Below, piece after piece: positions 49,362-59,400 of a stretch of 64,000 nt of DNA. Within the stretch, counting starts at the first letter, position 1, and every line of letters begins with the position of its first letter. The stretch spans positions 4,402,001 through 4,466,000 of the forward strand of contig NZ_JACHDS010000001.1 in assembly GCF_014201195.1 (NCBI RefSeq), in the 5' to 3' direction. The notes beneath the pieces are model-generated. The model was not told the DNA's origin. It saw nothing but the letters and a program-made list of their open reading frames with translations, and searched no databases. The translations under genes and the position numbers were made by a program. The stretch comes from Nocardiopsis mwathae. GTDB lineage: Bacteria; Actinomycetota; Actinomycetes; Streptosporangiales; Streptosporangiaceae.

Positions 49362-50630
49362 TCAGAGCAGCCCGGCGTCCTTGAACGCGTCCAGGGACGG
49401 CTTGATGGTCGCGGTGACGCCGGAGTCCACGGCGTTCAACGTCTTGAGTCCGTCGCCGGTGTTCAGCACGACGGTCTCGGCGCCCGGGTCGAGCACGCCC
49501 TCGGCGGCCAGCTTGCGCAGCACGCCGGTCGTCACGCCGCCGGCGGTCTCGGCGAAGATGCCCTCGGTGCGGGCCAGCAGCTTGATGGCGTCGACGACCT
49601 CGGCGTCGCTCACGTGCGCCACCGCCCCACCGGTGCGAGCGCAGATGTCGAGGACGTAGGGGCCGTCGGCGGGGTTGCCGATCGCCAGCGACTTGGCGAT
49701 GGTGTCGGGCTTGACCGGCTGGATGACGTCGTGCCCGCGTTCCCAGGCCCGGGCGACCGGGGAGCAGCCGGTGGCCTGCGCGCCGAAGACCTTGTAGGGG
49801 CGGTCCTCCACCAGGCCCAGCGCGATGAGCTCGCGGAAGCCCTTGTCGATCTTGGTGAGCTGGGATCCCGAGGCGATCGGGATGACGATCTGCTCCGGCA
49901 GCCGCCAGCCCAGCTGTTCGGCGATCTCGTAGGCCAGCGTCTTGGAGCCCTCGGCGTAGTAGGGGCGCAGGTTGACGTTGACGAAGCCCCAGTCCTCACC
50001 GGCGCTGTCGCCGATGAGCTCGGAGCAGAAGCGGTTGACGTCGTCGTAGTGGCCGTCGAGGGCCACGACCTTGCCGCCGTAGACGGCGGCCATGACCACC
50101 TTGCCCTCCTCCAGCCCGGCCGGGATGAACACGCACGAGTCGAATCCGGCGCGGGCGGCGGCGGCGCCGACCGCCCCGGCCAGGTTGCCGGTGGACGAGC
50201 AGGACAGCGTGCGGAAGCCGAACGTGCGCGCGGCCTCGACGGCGATGGCCACCACACGGTCCTTGAAGGAGTGCGTGGGGTTGCCGGAGTCGTCCTTGAC
50301 GTGCACCGAGCGCAGCCCGAGTTCGGCGGCCAGCCGGTCCGCCCGGACGAGCGGGGTCAGGCCGGGGTTCATGTTGGGTAGCGAGGCGACATCGGCCGGG
50401 ACGGGCAGCAGGTCGGCGTAGCGCCAGATGTTCTTGGGGCCGCGCTCGATGGACGCGCGTGTGACGGTGCCGAAGTCGTAGGCGATCTCCAGCGGGCCGA
50501 AACAGAACTCACACGCGAAGCGCGGGCCGAGGTCGTAGCGTTCCTCGCACTCCCGGCAGGACAGCGCGACGGCGGGGCCGAAGGAGCGGGCGGTGGCGGC
50601 GGCTTCGGGTTCGGCGGCGGTAATCGCCAT
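49362..50630 (-). CDS. thrC: Threonine synthase
   Basis: 422 residues. A zinc-ribbon-like N-terminus (C25, C28, C40, C43) precedes the PLP-fold type II enzyme; the PLP lysine is K123 in 'NPTHSFKDRVV', and 'SCSSTGNLAGAVGAAAARAG' is the phosphate-binding S-x-x-N-x-G loop. It converts O-phosphohomoserine to threonine. ATG 50630 is preceded by GGGGAG, which is the end of a SAM-I riboswitch; the open frame continuing to 50732 is riboswitch, not protein. It leads the operon with the sulfur carrier. Confidence 0.95.
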   Translation of the reverse strand: MAITAAEPEAAATARSFGPAVALSCRECEERYDLGPRFACEFCFGPLEIAYDFGTVTRASIERGPKNIWRYADLLPVPADVASLPNMNPGLTPLVRADRLAAELGLRSVHVKDDSGNPTHSFKDRVVAIAVEAARTFGFRTLSCSSTGNLAGAVGAAAARAGFDSCVFIPAGLEEGKVVMAAVYGGKVVALDGHYDDVNRFCSELIGDSAGEDWGFVNVNLRPYYAEGSKTLAYEIAEQLGWRLPEQIVIPIASGSQLTKIDKGFRELIALGLVEDRPYKVFGAQATGCSPVARAWERGHDVIQPVKPDTIAKSLAIGNPADGPYVLDICARTGGAVAHVSDAEVVDAIKLLARTEGIFAETAGGVTTGVLRKLAAEGVLDPGAETVVLNTGDGLKTLNAVDSGVTATIKPSLDAFKDAGLL

Positions 50631-50645
50631 GGCGAGGCGTCTCCC

Positions 50646-50786
50646 CTCATCTTTCCCGTCGACCGATCTGGCCACGGGCCGGAGTTGGCACCTGCCTCGG
50701 CCGCCTCGCGGGTCACAGCGAGAAGTACGCACCGAGATGGTTGCCGGGGCTTCGCAGGGCCGGTCCCTCCACCCCTCTGGATGAGC
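50646..50786 (-). promoter_or_regulatory. SAM-I (S-box) riboswitch upstream of thrC
   Basis: Reading the minus strand: CTCATCCAGAGGGGTGGAGG at the 5' end (complement of 50766-50785), then GGACCGGCCC, GAAGCCCCGGCAACC, later GGTGCCAACTCCGGCC, and finally GGGAAAGATGAG (complement of 50646-50657). These are the conserved core of the S-box aptamer in the right order. P1 is CTCATC (50780-50785) with GATGAG (50646-50651). The 3' strand of P1 runs directly into the thrC ribosome site, so SAM binding could control translation or termination. Confidence 0.93.
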
Positions 50787-51269
50787 AATATGAAGTTGTC
50801 ATGAAGTTGTCGACGGACCCGGTGGGGATCCGTTGGTCACTGTAACCGACGGACATGCGGCGTTTCCATGGGGGGTGACGTGTATTACACGAATCCGCTC
50901 ACATCGTGAGACGCCGCGTCCACCGCAACTCGCTCGACACCTTCCGACCTGTGGGTTCACCCCATAGCCCGCCCGCCGCTCCCGACACCGGGCCTCGGAG
51001 GGAAAGCACCGGCCAGGGACATCCGGGGGGAAACTTCCGGAATTCGGGCAGGGCCGGGAGCGGGTTTGCGCCCCGCCGACACTGGCGAGACCTAGGGACG
51101 TCCGCGGGCGGCCGCCCTCGACCACGACCACCCGTTGCATCATGGTCCTGCACCGACGCAAGCTTTCCGATATCTGTACATTCGCACGTTTAGCCGAGTT
51201 TCAGTCCGTTTCGTACGATTCGCTCAAGCTCTTCCGTTTACACTGTTCGCGCGAGAGGTGGTTGATCAG
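50787..51269. other. Divergent control region between thrC and otsA
   Basis: Contains the thrC promoter side with a tandem 11-bp direct repeat (ATGAAGTTGTC at 50790-50800 and 50801-50811) directly before the riboswitch, and the otsA leader. No gene is supported; frames here are shadows. The otsA-side ~100 bp is lower in GC than the rest. Confidence 0.5.
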
Positions 51270-52709
51270 GTGGACAAGGCGCAGATCCTCGTCGCTTCCA
51301 ACAGGGGGCCGGTGTCCTTCTCGGTCAATGCCGACGGATCCCTCGACTACCGGCGCGGAGGCGGAGGCCTGGTCTCCGGCCTGAGTTCCGTCGCGGCCGA
51401 GACCGACACCCTGTGGGTGTGCGCCGCGCTCTCCGACGCCGACCGCCGGGCCGCGGCCGGTGCGCCCGACGCCCGACTGGACAAAGGCGGCTTCGACCTC
51501 GGCGGCATGCGCGTACGGATGCTGGACATCCCGCCGGACGTCTTCACAAGCGCCTACACCTCGGTGGCCAACTCCACCCTCTGGTTCGTCCAGCACCTGC
51601 TCTACGACACCCCGAACAAGCCCGCCTTCGGTGCCGAGTTCCGCGCCCAGTGGGCCGACTACCGCGCCTACAACGCCGCCTTCGCCGAGGCCCTGCTCAC
51701 CGGCGCGGCCGACAACGCGCGGGTGGCCGTGCAGGACTACCACCTGGCCCTCGTGCCGCGGATCCTCCGCGGGCGCCGCCCCGACCTGCGCATCGCGCAC
51801 TTCTCGCACACCCCCTGGGCGCCGCCGGAGTACTTCCGCCTGCTGCCCACCGACATCGGCCGCGAGCTGCTGGAGGGCATGCTCGGCGCCGACCACCTCG
51901 GCTTCCTCAGCCGACGCTGGGCCGACGCCTTCCTGCGCTGCTGCGAGACCTTCCTGCGCAGCGACGTCGACTGGGCCAAGCGCACCGTCGAGTACGGCGG
52001 CCGGGTGATCCACGTCGGTGTGCACCCGCTCGGCGCGGACGCCGACGGCCTGCGCGAACGCGCCGCGGCCCCGGACGTGGCCGACCGGCGCACCGCCCTG
52101 CGCGAGCGCGTCGGCGACACCCTGCTGGTCGTCCGCGTCGACCGCACCGAGCTGTCCAAGAACATCGTCCGCGGCCTGGAGGCCTACCGCGAGCTGCTGG
52201 CCACCCGTCCGGAGTGGCGGGGCCGGGTCACCCACCTCGCCTTCGCCTACCCCAGCCGCGGGGACGTCCCGGAGTACCGCGAGTACACCGAGGCGGTGCG
52301 GCGCGTCGCCAAGGAGATCAACGACGAGTTCGGCACCGCCGAGTGGACCCCGCTGATCCTGGAGGTCAACGACGATTACCCGCGCTCCCTGGCCGCTTAC
52401 CAGCTCGCCGACGTGCTGCTGGTCAACCCCATCCGCGACGGGATGAACCTGGTCGCCAAGGAGGGGCCGGTGCTGTCCCACGACGGCTGCGCGCTGGTGC
52501 TGTCCACCGAGGCCGGCGCCGCCGACGAACTGGGCGCCGACGCCCTGCTGGTCAACCCCTACGACGTCTCCGAGACAGCGGAGGCCCTGCACACCGGCCT
52601 GGCCATGTCGGCCGCGGAGCGCCGCTCCCGCTGCGACCGCCTGGTGGAGAGCGCGACCGCCATGCCTCCGCAGCGCTGGTTCGCCGAACAGCTCCGAGCG
52701 ATCGCCTGA
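51270..52709 (+). CDS. otsA: Trehalose-6-phosphate synthase (GT20)
   Basis: 479 residues: 'AQILVASNRGPVSFSVNADGSLDYRRGGGGLVSGLSSVAAETDTLWVCAAL' (the N-L/R-G-G loop that binds the acceptor), 'VQDYHLALVPRILRGRRPDLRIAHFSHTPWAPPEYFRLLP', 'RVDRTELSKNIVRGLEAYRELL' and 'VNPIRDGMNLVAKEG...LVLSTEAGAADELG' (D-G-M-N-L-V-x-K-E) are GT20 landmarks. It joins a nucleotide-glucose and glucose-6-phosphate. GTG 51270 is used, with GAGAGG upstream; GTG 51258 is possible. The matching phosphatase gene is at 55503. Confidence 0.93.
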   Translation: MDKAQILVASNRGPVSFSVNADGSLDYRRGGGGLVSGLSSVAAETDTLWVCAALSDADRRAAAGAPDARLDKGGFDLGGMRVRMLDIPPDVFTSAYTSVANSTLWFVQHLLYDTPNKPAFGAEFRAQWADYRAYNAAFAEALLTGAADNARVAVQDYHLALVPRILRGRRPDLRIAHFSHTPWAPPEYFRLLPTDIGRELLEGMLGADHLGFLSRRWADAFLRCCETFLRSDVDWAKRTVEYGGRVIHVGVHPLGADADGLRERAAAPDVADRRTALRERVGDTLLVVRVDRTELSKNIVRGLEAYRELLATRPEWRGRVTHLAFAYPSRGDVPEYREYTEAVRRVAKEINDEFGTAEWTPLILEVNDDYPRSLAAYQLADVLLVNPIRDGMNLVAKEGPVLSHDGCALVLSTEAGAADELGADALLVNPYDVSETAEALHTGLAMSAAERRSRCDRLVESATAMPPQRWFAEQLRAIA

Positions 52710-52738
52710 CCGGCCGGCGGCGGACCGGTCGTCCTGCG

Positions 52739-52773
52739 GCCGTGGCCCGGCGGCTGAACCGCCGGGCCACGGC
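52739..52773. terminator. Perfect 15-bp terminator between convergent otsA and grpB-like genes
   Basis: GCCGTGGCCCGGCGG (52739-52753) and CCGCCGGGCCACGGC (52759-52773) around the loop CTGAA. Symmetric, suited to ending transcripts from both sides. Confidence 0.85.
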
Positions 52774-52794
52774 ACCCGCACCCGCTCCGCGGGG

Positions 52795-53409
52795 TCAGGA
52801 CTTCCGCTCGGCCATGGCGCGGGCGATGATCTCCTCGACTACCTGCGACTTCGCGTCGGCGTAGTCCTGGATGTCGTCCCACGTCCGGTCGCTCAGTTCA
52901 CGCTTGACCCGCTCGTAGGCCTCGCGCTCGGCGGGATGGGCGCGCAGCCGGTCGCGGAACGCCAGCAACCGGTCGGGCTCGGGCGAGCCGACCGTGAAGA
53001 CGTGCAGGTTGATGTTGACGTCGGGCCCCTTGAGCACCCGGTGCTCGTGCCAGTCCGGCTCGCGGATGACCAGCACATACCCGGCCTTCTCCAGGTCGGG
53101 CACATAGGCGTCCTCATCCGCGGCGTCGGCGAGGAGCATCAGCATGTCGACGCACGGCTTGGCGGCCAGGCCGGGCACCGACGTCGAACCGACGTGCTCC
53201 AGGCGCAGCACCCGCTCTCCCAGGACCTCGCGGATCCGCTCCGCCTCGCGCTCGAACAGGAAAGGCCACTTGGGGTCGTAGTCGTCGAGCCGGACGCGGC
53301 CGTCGATCAGGTTGCGGGACACGCGGTCGCGGTCGATCACCGGGTCGCCGCGTTCGGGCAGCGGCGGGGAGTCCGGGGAACGGCCGGGAGGGGTCTCATC
53401 AGGCGACAT
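52795..53409 (-). CDS. GrpB family protein (UPF0157, nucleotidyltransferase-like)
   Basis: 204 residues: 'VRLDDYDPKWPFLFEREAERIREVLGERVLRLEHVGSTSVPGLAAKPCVDMLMLLADAADEDAYVPDLEKAGYVLVIREPDWHEHRVLKGPDVNINLHVFTVGSPE' has the H-x-G-S-T-x-x-P-G-x-x-x-K-x-x-x-D motif of GrpB proteins, which share the nucleotidyltransferase fold. Biological role not established. ATG 53409 lies 8 nt after AAGG; the frame is open farther upstream. An N-terminal proline-rich ~25-residue extension is unusual. Confidence 0.9.
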   Translation of the reverse strand: MSPDETPPGRSPDSPPLPERGDPVIDRDRVSRNLIDGRVRLDDYDPKWPFLFEREAERIREVLGERVLRLEHVGSTSVPGLAAKPCVDMLMLLADAADEDAYVPDLEKAGYVLVIREPDWHEHRVLKGPDVNINLHVFTVGSPEPDRLLAFRDRLRAHPAEREAYERVKRELSDRTWDDIQDYADAKSQVVEEIIARAMAERKS

Positions 53410-53488
53410 GCCGAAAGCCTTCAGGTCCCGCCTCCGCACGTCAAGGCTTCGGCCGGCTTTCGGGACGCACGGCCGCGCGCCCCGCCGC

Positions 53489-54769
53489 TCAGCGCCTGCG
53501 GCGCGACCCCCGGCGCCGACGCCCGGTGCCCGCCGTCTCACCCTCCGTCTCCTTGGCCTGCTGCCGCCGCCACTGCTCGGCCGCCTCCTCGGAGTCGGGG
53601 TCGGGCCGGAGATCGTAGGGGTTGACCATCGACCGGCGCAGCATCACCACGCCCACGACCAGCAGGCTCAGCAGCAGCACACCGGTGCCGGCCCACAGCG
53701 TCCACGCCGGGACCGGGAATTCGTCGCCGGTCTGCCCGGCCAACTCCTCGTCGAACAGCGGGACGTCCTCGGCCGTCCCCGTCGACGCCGACATCGCGCC
53801 GGGCGCGTTCAGCACGCCGCCCGACTCCGCGCCCTTGACCAGCGCCTCGGCGACCTGGTCCGGCAGCAGCTGCGGGTGCTCGGCACGGACCAGCGCGGCC
53901 GTGCCCGCGGCGAACGCGGCGGCCGCGTCGTCGCCGCTCATCTCGGTGTAGCCGGTGCCGACGTCCAGCGTCTCGACGTCCCGGCCGGGCGCGATCAGCC
54001 CGGCCGCCGAACGCCCGCCGCCGTCCTGGGCCTCGTCCGCAGCGCCCTCCTGTGCGTCGCCGCCCGCCGGGCGCAGCTGCCGGTCGGCCGCGCCGACCGC
54101 GAGCACGCCCTCCGACTCCGCCGGGTACCCGCCGTCGGCCGGGACGACGACCAGCGTGCCGGTGCGGACCGCGTGGTCGATGGCCTCGCGCACGCCCGCG
54201 TCGGCGGCGGCGCCCCCCATTCCCGCGGGCAGTGCGATGACCTGCGCGCCCTCGTCCACGGAGTAGCGGATCCCCCGCTGCAGCGCCGTGTCGGGGGCGA
54301 CACCGCCGGCGTCCGCGCCGTCCCGCTGCACGCGCACCGACAGCAGCTGCGCCTCTGGCGCGACACCGAGCATCCCGCCGTCGTGTTCCTGTCCGTGCCC
54401 GCGCGCCCCGATGATCCCGGCCCGACCGGTGCCGGAGGCGCCGAAGGGATCGCCGGCCTCCTCGCCGTCCTCGTCCGCGGTGAAGTCGGTGCCGATGGTG
54501 ACGCTGCCGCGGAAGTCCGGGTGGTCGCCGTCGACGCCGGTGCCCAGCACCGCGACCACGACGCCGCCGCCCGAGGTCTGCTCCCACACCTCCGGTGCAC
54601 CGACGGCGTCCAGGCCCCACTGCTCGGGGCGCAGGTCGGCGACCGTATCGGCTGCGGCGGGTGCCGCGGCGGTCAGCTGGGCCGCCAGGACGGCCGCGCA
54701 CGCTCCCAGCGCAACGGGCGTGCCGGTGGTGTTCGGGCGCGTCGGGCGCGTCGGGCGCGTCGGGCGCAT
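53489..54769 (-). CDS. Mycosin-like subtilase with all catalytic residues lost
   Basis: 426 residues: a basic repeat (RPTRPTRPTRP), signal peptide (to about residue 41), S8-type domain, one transmembrane helix (WTLWAGTGVLLLSLLVVGVVML) and a basic tail, the mycosin/MycP layout of type VII secretion. The catalytic positions are altered: D-T-G is G76-T-G ('AVLGTGVDGDHPD'), H-G-T is S112-G-T, and S-G-T-S is S-G-D-D281; the oxyanion region N is also changed. So it should bind but not cleave. ATG 54769 with GGGGGAC upstream. The T7SS eccC gene lies 1.7 kb away on the other strand. Confidence 0.82.
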   Translation of the reverse strand: MRPTRPTRPTRPNTTGTPVALGACAAVLAAQLTAAAPAAADTVADLRPEQWGLDAVGAPEVWEQTSGGGVVVAVLGTGVDGDHPDFRGSVTIGTDFTADEDGEEAGDPFGASGTGRAGIIGARGHGQEHDGGMLGVAPEAQLLSVRVQRDGADAGGVAPDTALQRGIRYSVDEGAQVIALPAGMGGAAADAGVREAIDHAVRTGTLVVVPADGGYPAESEGVLAVGAADRQLRPAGGDAQEGAADEAQDGGGRSAAGLIAPGRDVETLDVGTGYTEMSGDDAAAAFAAGTAALVRAEHPQLLPDQVAEALVKGAESGGVLNAPGAMSASTGTAEDVPLFDEELAGQTGDEFPVPAWTLWAGTGVLLLSLLVVGVVMLRRSMVNPYDLRPDPDSEEAAEQWRRQQAKETEGETAGTGRRRRGSRRRR

Positions 54770-55078
54770 GTGTACCGTCCCCCTGATGACATGTCGTGGA
54801 TCGCGCACGTGGCCTCCGCGGTGCGGACGAGCGGTGGCAATTCTGCCACGTGGAGGCCGCGGGGCGGGGGTGGGCCCGTGACGCCTCGTGCGCGCTCCCG
54901 GCCCCTGCGGGTGCCCGTGGGGAGCGGGATCGCCCGCGGCACAGGAGTAGCGATCGGGCGCCGACTTCCAAAGGTCAGGGAAGTGTGACCCCCAGGGTGA
55001 GTCCTCCCGGATCCCCTCTTCCGTTCCACTGCGGACTCGCTACCATGAGTCGCGCCTATCCGGACGAGGAGGCGCCCA
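54770..55078. other. Intergenic region between divergent mycosin-like and DUF3263 genes
   Basis: 309 bp, promoters expected for both directions. Apart from GC-rich short repeats I see no operator, RNA or small gene with support. Confidence 0.4.
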
Positions 55079-55402
55079 ATGTCAGATCCCGGTCCATTCG
55101 ATGAACTACCGTCCGTTTTCCCGGCGGAGACGGCGGCATCCTCCGGTGGACCCGAACTCGCCGACCGCGAACAGCGGATCCTCGCCTTCGAGCGCCAGTG
55201 GTGGAAGCTCGAAGGCTCCAAGGAGCAGGCCATCCGCGATGAGTTCGGCTTCTCCCCCACCCGCTACTACCAACTTCTCAACGGTCTGGTGGACCGCCCC
55301 GAAGCGCTCGCCTTCGACCCCATGACCGTGAAGCGGCTCCGCCGCCTGCGCGCCAACCGGCGCCGCCAGCGGACCGCCCGCATGCTGGGCATCCAGCTCT
55401 AG
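55079..55402 (+). CDS. DUF3263 protein
   Basis: 107 residues. The core 'ADREQRILAFERQWWKLEGSKEQAIRDEFGFSPTRYYQLLNGLVDRPEALAFDPMTVKRLRRLRANRRRQR' is the DUF3263 domain, an HTH-like actinobacterial family (W-W-K...K-E-x-A-I-R...S-x-T-R-Y-Y-Q). Function unknown; a DNA-binding role is likely from the helical pattern and basic C-terminus. ATG 55079 has AGGAGG 6 nt upstream. It lies 100 bp before the trehalose phosphatase gene, same strand. Confidence 0.88.
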   Translation: MSDPGPFDELPSVFPAETAASSGGPELADREQRILAFERQWWKLEGSKEQAIRDEFGFSPTRYYQLLNGLVDRPEALAFDPMTVKRLRRLRANRRRQRTARMLGIQL

Positions 55403-55502
55403 CCGACGCACCGCCACGGGCCCGGCACTCCTCCCCTCCCCCGCCCGCTCCGCGGACGCCGGAACGCCCGCCATCGACGCCCCGCGAAAGGCCCAGGCCG
55501 CA

Positions 55503-56336
55503 ATGACCGTCCCACGCCCGCACACCGCCGAGGGCGCCGCCGCACTGGACCGGCTGCTCGCCGAGCCGTCCACCGCGGTCCTCGCCTTCGACTTCGACGG
55601 CACGCTGGCCCCCATCGTCGCCGACCCGCGCGACGCCCGCGCCTACCCCGGTGTCACCACCGAGCTGGCGCGCCTGTCCCCCCTTGTCGCGTCGGTCGTG
55701 ATCATCACGGGGCGACCGGCCGGGCTGGCGGTGGAGTACGGGGGGCTGGACGGCGTGGACGGCGTCGTCGTCCTCGGGCAGTACGGGCGCGAACGCTGGG
55801 AGGCCGGCCGCTTGGAGGCGCCCGAGCCGCCTCCCGGCGTGCGGCTCGTCCGCGACGAACTCCCGGAGCTGCTCCGGCGCCACGACGCCCCCGAGGGCAC
55901 CTGGATCGAGGACAAGGGGCACGCCCTGGCGGTACACACCCGCCGCACCCCCGCCCCGGAGGCGGCCCTGACCCTGCTGCGCGGCCCCCTGACCGAGCTG
56001 GCCGAGCGCGCCGAGCTGACCGTCGAGCCCGGCCGGATGGTGATCGAGCTGCGCCCGCCCGGCATGGACAAGGGCGCGGCCCTGACCCGCTTCGTGACCG
56101 AGCGCGGCGCCGCGTCGGTGCTGTACGCCGGTGACGACCTGGGCGACCTGGCCGCCTTCGACGCGGTCGCCGCGCTCCGCGGCGCGGGCGTCGCCGGCCT
56201 GACCGTGTGCAGCGGCTCCGACGAGGTCACCGCCCTGGCCGACCGCGCCGACCTGGTCGTCGACGGCCCGCCGGGCGTCGCCGCGCTCCTCGGCTCGCTG
56301 CGCGCCGCACTGGAGTCCGCACCTCCGCGCGGCTGA
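55503..56336 (+). CDS. otsB: Trehalose-6-phosphate phosphatase
   Basis: 277 residues of the HAD superfamily: 'VLAFDFDGTLAPIVADP' (motif I with the nucleophile Asp), 'VVIITGRPAGLAVEYGG', 'IELRPPGMDKGAALTRFV' and 'VLYAGDDLGDLAAFDAV' (motif III/IV). It removes phosphate from trehalose-6-phosphate, completing the pathway begun by the otsA gene 3 kb upstream. Cytoplasmic. It is followed by eccC at 143 bp on the same strand, though without obvious functional tie. Confidence 0.95.
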   Translation: MTVPRPHTAEGAAALDRLLAEPSTAVLAFDFDGTLAPIVADPRDARAYPGVTTELARLSPLVASVVIITGRPAGLAVEYGGLDGVDGVVVLGQYGRERWEAGRLEAPEPPPGVRLVRDELPELLRRHDAPEGTWIEDKGHALAVHTRRTPAPEAALTLLRGPLTELAERAELTVEPGRMVIELRPPGMDKGAALTRFVTERGAASVLYAGDDLGDLAAFDAVAALRGAGVAGLTVCSGSDEVTALADRADLVVDGPPGVAALLGSLRAALESAPPRG

Positions 56337-56479
56337 GAACCCGTCCTCTCGGGCCCCGCCGCCCCGGGACGCGCCGCGTGCGCGGTCCACAACCGGCCGG
56401 GACAGGGGCGGCTCGCCGCCGCCCGCCGTCACCGACGGGGACTAGGATCTGTGCGGTCTGTCCTGAGAGGAGTGCGAAG

Positions 56480-59400
56480 GTGACGATCCGTATCGTGCAT
56501 CGCCCGGCCCGGACCGTCCACCCGCCTCCCCGGCAGGAACCGCACGAGGTCGAGGCTCCCCCGACACTCCCCGACGGCAATGCGCAGACCAGCCCGCTGA
56601 TGACCATCCTTCCGATGGTCGGCATGATGGGTTCGCTGACGATCATGATGGTGCTGCGCAACCCGGCCTTCATGGCGATCGGGGCGCTGGTGCTCGTGGT
56701 CGCGGCGCTGGCCGCCGTCGGCATGCTGTTCTCGCGCCGCGGCCAGGCCGCCCGGCAGCGCCGCAACCAGCGGGAGCTCTACCTCGAATACCTGGAGGAG
56801 CTGCGGGAGGACCTGAGCCGCTGGGAGCGGGAGACCCGGTCGCACGCCCGTCGGCTCGACCCGCCGCCCGAGGCGCTGTACGACGCCGTGCACGACCCCA
56901 CCCGGCTGTGGGAGCGCCGCCGCCGGGACCGCGACTTCCTCCGGGTCCGCGTCGGCACCGGCGTCACGCCCGGCCGCCTGCTGCGGCTCGCGGAGAAGGG
57001 CACCGCGCTGGCCCCCACCGACCCCTTCATGGCCTCCGAGGCCAGGGGCGCGATCCGCCGCTTCGAGAAGATCCCGGAGATGCCGCTCACCGTCCCGTTG
57101 GACATGGTGGGCGACATCAGCGTCATCGGCGAGCGCGCGGACGTGCTGCGGCTGATGCGGGCGCTGCTCGCCCAGCTCGGTGTCTTCCACGCGCCCGAGG
57201 ACGTCGCGCTGGCCGTGGCGCACCCGACCTCCCGCGCCGAGGACTGGGACTGGGTGAAGTGGCTGCCCCAGGCACTGGACCCCCGGCGCCGCGACGGCGG
57301 CGTCAACGCACGGCTCATCGCCCCCACCCCGGCCGAGTTGGGCGCGCTGCTCTCCGACGAGCTGCGCTCGCGCAACGACTTCGCGGCCGAGGTGCGGCGC
57401 GGCATGGGCAAGCGCGAGGCGTACCGGATGATGCGGCGCCTGGTCGTCGTCCACGACACCCACGGCCAGGTCGCCACCGAGCTGGCCCGACCCGACGAGG
57501 CGGTCCCGCCCTCCGCCCTCGGCGCGACCGTGATCCACCTGGTGGCCGACCAGGTGTCCGAGCCGGGCGACGTGAGCATCCGGCTGACGGTCTCCGGCGA
57601 CGAGGTCCGGATGGAGGACCTGCGCGCCGACGACCCGCCCGTCCTGACCGGAACCGTGGACGACGTCCCCGCGGCCACCCTCGCCGGGCTGGCGCGGATG
57701 CTCGCCCCGCTGCGCCTCTCCCGGGAGTCCGTCGAGGAAGCCGCTGCCGAGGGCGGCGGCGTCGACTTCCCGACGATGATGGGCGTGAGCGACCCCGGCG
57801 ACATGGACGTCGCACGGCTGTGGGCGCCGCGCAGCGAACGCTCCTTCCTCCGCGTCCCCATCGGCGTCGACGACCTGGGGCAACCGGTCGTCCTCGACCT
57901 CAAGGAGGCGGCGCAGCTCGGCATGGGGCCGCACGGGCTGTGCGTCGGCGCCACCGGCTCGGGCAAGAGCGAGATGCTGCGGACACTGGTGACGGCCCTG
58001 GCCGCGGCGCACCCGCCCGAGGACGTCAGCATGGTGCTGGTCGACTACAAGGGCGGCGCCACGTTCGCGCCTTTCGCGGACCTGCCGCACGTCGCCGGGG
58101 TCATCACCAACCTGGAGGACGACGCCGCGCTGATCGAGCGCGCGTACGCGAGCCTGTCGGGCGAGGTGCAGCGCCGCCAGCAGGTGCTGCGCGACGCCGG
58201 GAACGTTGCGGGGATCGGCGACTACGCCCACAGGCGGCGGCACGACCCGAGCCTGCCGCCGCTGCCGCACCTGCTGGTGATCATCGACGAGTTCGGCGAG
58301 CTGCTGACCGCCCGGCCGGACTTCATCGAGCTGTTCCTGTCCATCGGGCGGATCGGCCGCAGCATCGGCGTGCACCTGCTGCTGTCCAGCCAGCGGATCG
58401 AGGGCGGCAAACTGCGCGGGCTCGACACCTACCTCTCCTACCGGCTGGGGCTGCGCACCTTCTCCGAGGAGGAGAGCCGCACCGTTCTGGACACCCCCGA
58501 CGCGTTCCACCTGCCGTCGATGCCCGGCTTCGGGTACCTCAAGGTCGACACCACCGTCTACCAGAGGTTCAAGGCGGGCTACGTCTCCGGCGCCTACCAT
58601 GGCCCGGTCGCCGCCGAGGCGGAGGCCGAGCGCGAGAAGGCCCCGCCGGTGCGCGTTTACACCGCCTACAACACCGGCGATGAGCCGACGGCGGAGCCGC
58701 AGCCCGCCGCGGGCGGCGACGAGGACGCTCCGCTGCCCCGGCGCACCACCGGGCCGACCCTGCTGGACGTGATGGTGGGGCAGCTGGCCCGGCACGGCGA
58801 ACCGACCCGCGGCGTCTGGCTGCCGCCGCTGCCCTCCGCCACCACCCTGGACGCGGTCACCGGCCCGGCCCGCGACGGCGGCGCCGGGATGCGGCTTCCG
58901 CTGCCCGAGGACATGCGCCCGCTCCAGGTGCCCGTGGGCCTGCTGGACGACGCCGCCAAGCAGTGGCAGGGGCTGTGGACGATCGATCTGACGGAGTCGG
59001 GCGGCCACCTCGCCGTCATCGGCGGCCCGCAGACCGGCAAGACCACGCTGCTGCGCACCATGGCGCTGTCCCTGGCGCTGACCCACACCCCCGGCCAGGT
59101 GGCGCTGTACGCGCTCGATCTGGTCGGCGGGGGCCTGCAGGCGCTGTCGGGGCTGCCGCACGTCGGCGGCGTGGCCGGACGCACCGACGCCGAGCGGGTG
59201 CGGCGCACCGTCGAGGAGGTCCACGGGATGCTGGAGCGCCGCCAGGAGGTGTTCCGGGAGCGCGGCATCGACTCCATCCAGCAGCTGCGGCGGATGCACG
59301 CCCGCGGGGAGGTGCCCGAGCTGCCGTGCGCCGACGTAGTGCTGTGCGTCGACGGGTTCGGGGCGCTCCGCAGCGACTTCGACGAGGTCGACCACATGGT

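Noticed and set aside
50631-50732. 34-residue N-terminal extension of threonine synthase
   Set aside because: This stretch is the SAM-I riboswitch; the true start at 50630 has a ribosome site and matches the family.
54728-54769. CGTCGGGCG tandem repeats
   Set aside because: They encode the R-P-T repeats at the start of the mycosin-like protein and need no separate explanation.
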